From: Oceanobacillus jordanicus
GTDB lineage: Bacteria; Bacillota; Bacilli; Bacillales; Amphibacillaceae
Direction: 5' to 3'
Length of the DNA: 64,000 nucleotides
Assembly: GCF_022095695.1 (NCBI RefSeq)
Contig: NZ_JAIFZM010000006.1
Location: forward strand, 62,001-126,000
Below the pieces are notes generated by a model. The model searched no databases, had not been told where the DNA came from, and saw nothing but the letters and a program-made list of their open reading frames with translations. Every line of letters starts with the position of its first letter. Position 1 is the first letter of the stretch. A program made the position numbers and the translations under genes. Positions 63,076-64,000 of this stretch are shown one piece after another.

Positions 63076-63113
63076 TATAGATCTATGTTGGCTCCCAAAC
63101 TCCATTGTCTTTA

Positions 63114-63266
63114 TCCCGGTGCAACCGTCCGTAAGACTCCCACTTCAAAACATGAGGTGAAGCCTTGAGTTTTTAGAGGGGGAAACGGACGCTAACACCC
63201 CGATTCGTTCAACTAACAATCAGTGGGGGAAGAACGAAAAACCCACTGATTGAAGTTTCACTTTAT
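63114..63266 (+). repeat. Structured ~150-bp intergenic repeat, family A copy 3
   Basis: Same blocks as 56779-56933, with the perfect stem CGTCCGT (63126-63132) and ACGGACG (63185-63191). It ends GAAGTTTCACTTTAT exactly at the chemotaxis-receptor stop codon. Both ends carry TTTAT, which could be a target-site duplication. Confidence 0.8.
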
Positions 63267-64000
63267 AGCTTAAAGATTTTTAATTCCTTATTTAGTAGTT
63301 CGGCTAATTTGGCCAATTCATCTGCACTGTACGATACTTCCTCCATGGAACTGGAAGTTTGTTGTGCGGAAGCTGCAGCTTGTTCTACACCAGCAGCTGA
63401 TTCCTCAGAGACGGAAGCAATTTCTTCAATAAGATTGTTCATCTCTTTACTGTTTTGGGAAATTTCCCGTAGGTTAGAAGAGATAAATGTAATTTTTTTA
63501 GTCATTTCGGAAACGGATTGATTAATCGAGTTGAAATTTCTACCTGTTTCTTCAATTTGTTTGGTACCTTCTTGAACTTCCTTATATCCTGAGTTGAGGG
63601 AGCCTACGACTTCTGTTGTCTCAGATTGGATGCTTTGTACAATGGTTGTTATTTCTCCAACAGAGGAAGCTACTTGTTCAGAAAGCTTTCTCACTTCATC
63701 TGCAACTACCGCAAAACCTCTTCCATGCTCCCCAGCTCTTGCAGCTTCAATTGCTGCATTTAATGAAAGAAGGTTTGTCTGATCAGCTATGTCTTTAATT
63801 ACGAGTACAAGCTTAGAAATCTCATTGGATTGTTTATCAAGACCTTGCACTTTATCAACTGAAGTAGACACGATGGTATCAATCTGCTTCATTTGTGCGA
63901 CTGACTTATTCATTAGGGCCGTTCCTTCATTTGTTAATTCCAGTACAGTACTGGAATTTTGTGCAGCCTCTTGTCCATTTTGCTCTGAGAGTTCTACTTT
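63263..64000 (-). CDS. Methyl-accepting chemotaxis protein, C-terminal part
   Basis: The frame is open to the right edge, so the N-terminal sensor and membrane segments lie outside the window. About 245 residues of the coiled-coil signalling domain are visible, including the hairpin tip region [20 protein letters not shown] and [16 protein letters not shown]. It ends FKL rather than a CheR-docking tail. The ligand cannot be told from this part. Confidence 0.93.
   Translation of the reverse strand, partial: KVELSEQNGQEAAQNSSTVLELTNEGTALMNKSVAQMKQIDTIVSTSVDKVQGLDKQSNEISKLVLVIKDIADQTNLLSLNAAIEAARAGEHGRGFAVVADEVRKLSEQVASSVGEITTIVQSIQSETTEVVGSLNSGYKEVQEGTKQIEETGRNFNSINQSVSEMTKKITFISSNLREISQNSKEMNNLIEEIASVSEESAAGVEQAAASAQQTSSSMEEVSYSADELAKLAELLNKELKIFKL

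Noticed and set aside
1-64000. CRISPR array, prophage or complete insertion sequence
   Set aside because: No regularly spaced direct repeats, no phage structural or integrase genes, and no transposase frame were seen in either strand.

Overview
The window is chromosomal DNA of a low-GC, spore-forming Firmicute of the family Bacillaceae. A halotolerant genus such as Oceanobacillus, Virgibacillus or Lentibacillus is the best guess, but no rRNA is present to confirm it. Evidence for Bacillaceae includes strong AGGAGG-type ribosome sites with TTG and GTG starts, TPP and purine riboswitches, Trp T-boxes, a CotY/CotZ spore coat gene, yueI, a YfhD-type gene and a YhcR-type cell-wall nuclease. A BCCT osmolyte carrier and several cation-coupled carriers fit a salt-adapted life. 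There is no prophage, CRISPR array, complete insertion sequence or rRNA operon.

Layout. 1-2190 (-): TPP-riboswitch-controlled thiamine salvage operon thiW-tenA-thiD, with thiD cut by the window edge. 2270-3403: zinc alcohol dehydrogenase. 3501-6364: an ABC exporter preceded by an unusual protein that fuses a P-loop-less ABC domain to a LytTR DNA-binding domain. 6517-8538: prolyl oligopeptidase. 8714-8786: tRNA-Ala(GGC). 9020-12718: YhcR-type wall-anchored nuclease and 5'-nucleotidase. 12886-17792: POT peptide transporter, yhdT-panF pantothenate symporter and an M42 peptidase. 18234-20876: acetoacetyl-CoA synthetase with a cre site inside its promoter, and a DJ-1/PfpI protein. 20932-23492: a second ABC exporter operon ending in LytTR and DUF3021 genes. 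24264-25751: BCCT carrier. 25864-27722: purine transport and salvage operon behind an unusual purine riboswitch. 27871-29673: small conserved genes. 29868-31490: TctA-type carrier. 31648-33929: a frameshifted hydrolase and an MBL-fold hydrolase. 34010-34774: exoA.

34969-38226: a YtrA-type GntR/ABC operon with clear palindromic operators. 38255-40774: thioredoxin-like and spore coat genes. 40939-42061: AraC-GyrI regulator and a SHOCT protein. 42141-49198 (-): complete trpEGDCFBA operon behind two tandem tryptophan T-boxes. 49297-50394: ddl. 51003-52942: nitroreductase and a PfoR-type PTS IIC with an Fnr-like box. 53021-56690 (-): fruRKA operon with a phased operator array. 57024-64000: HD-domain protein, M15 lipoprotein peptidase, MFS carrier, pepT, rhodanese, tag and the 3' part of a chemotaxis receptor.

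The intergenic DNA carries at least three repeat families. One is a roughly 150-bp structured element in three near-complete copies plus one remnant. It tends to start right after a stop codon and looks like an IS200/IS605 (TnpB/omegaRNA-type) right end. The items most worth a second look are the purine riboswitch with altered core bases, this repeat family, and the P-loop-less ABC-LytTR fusion.
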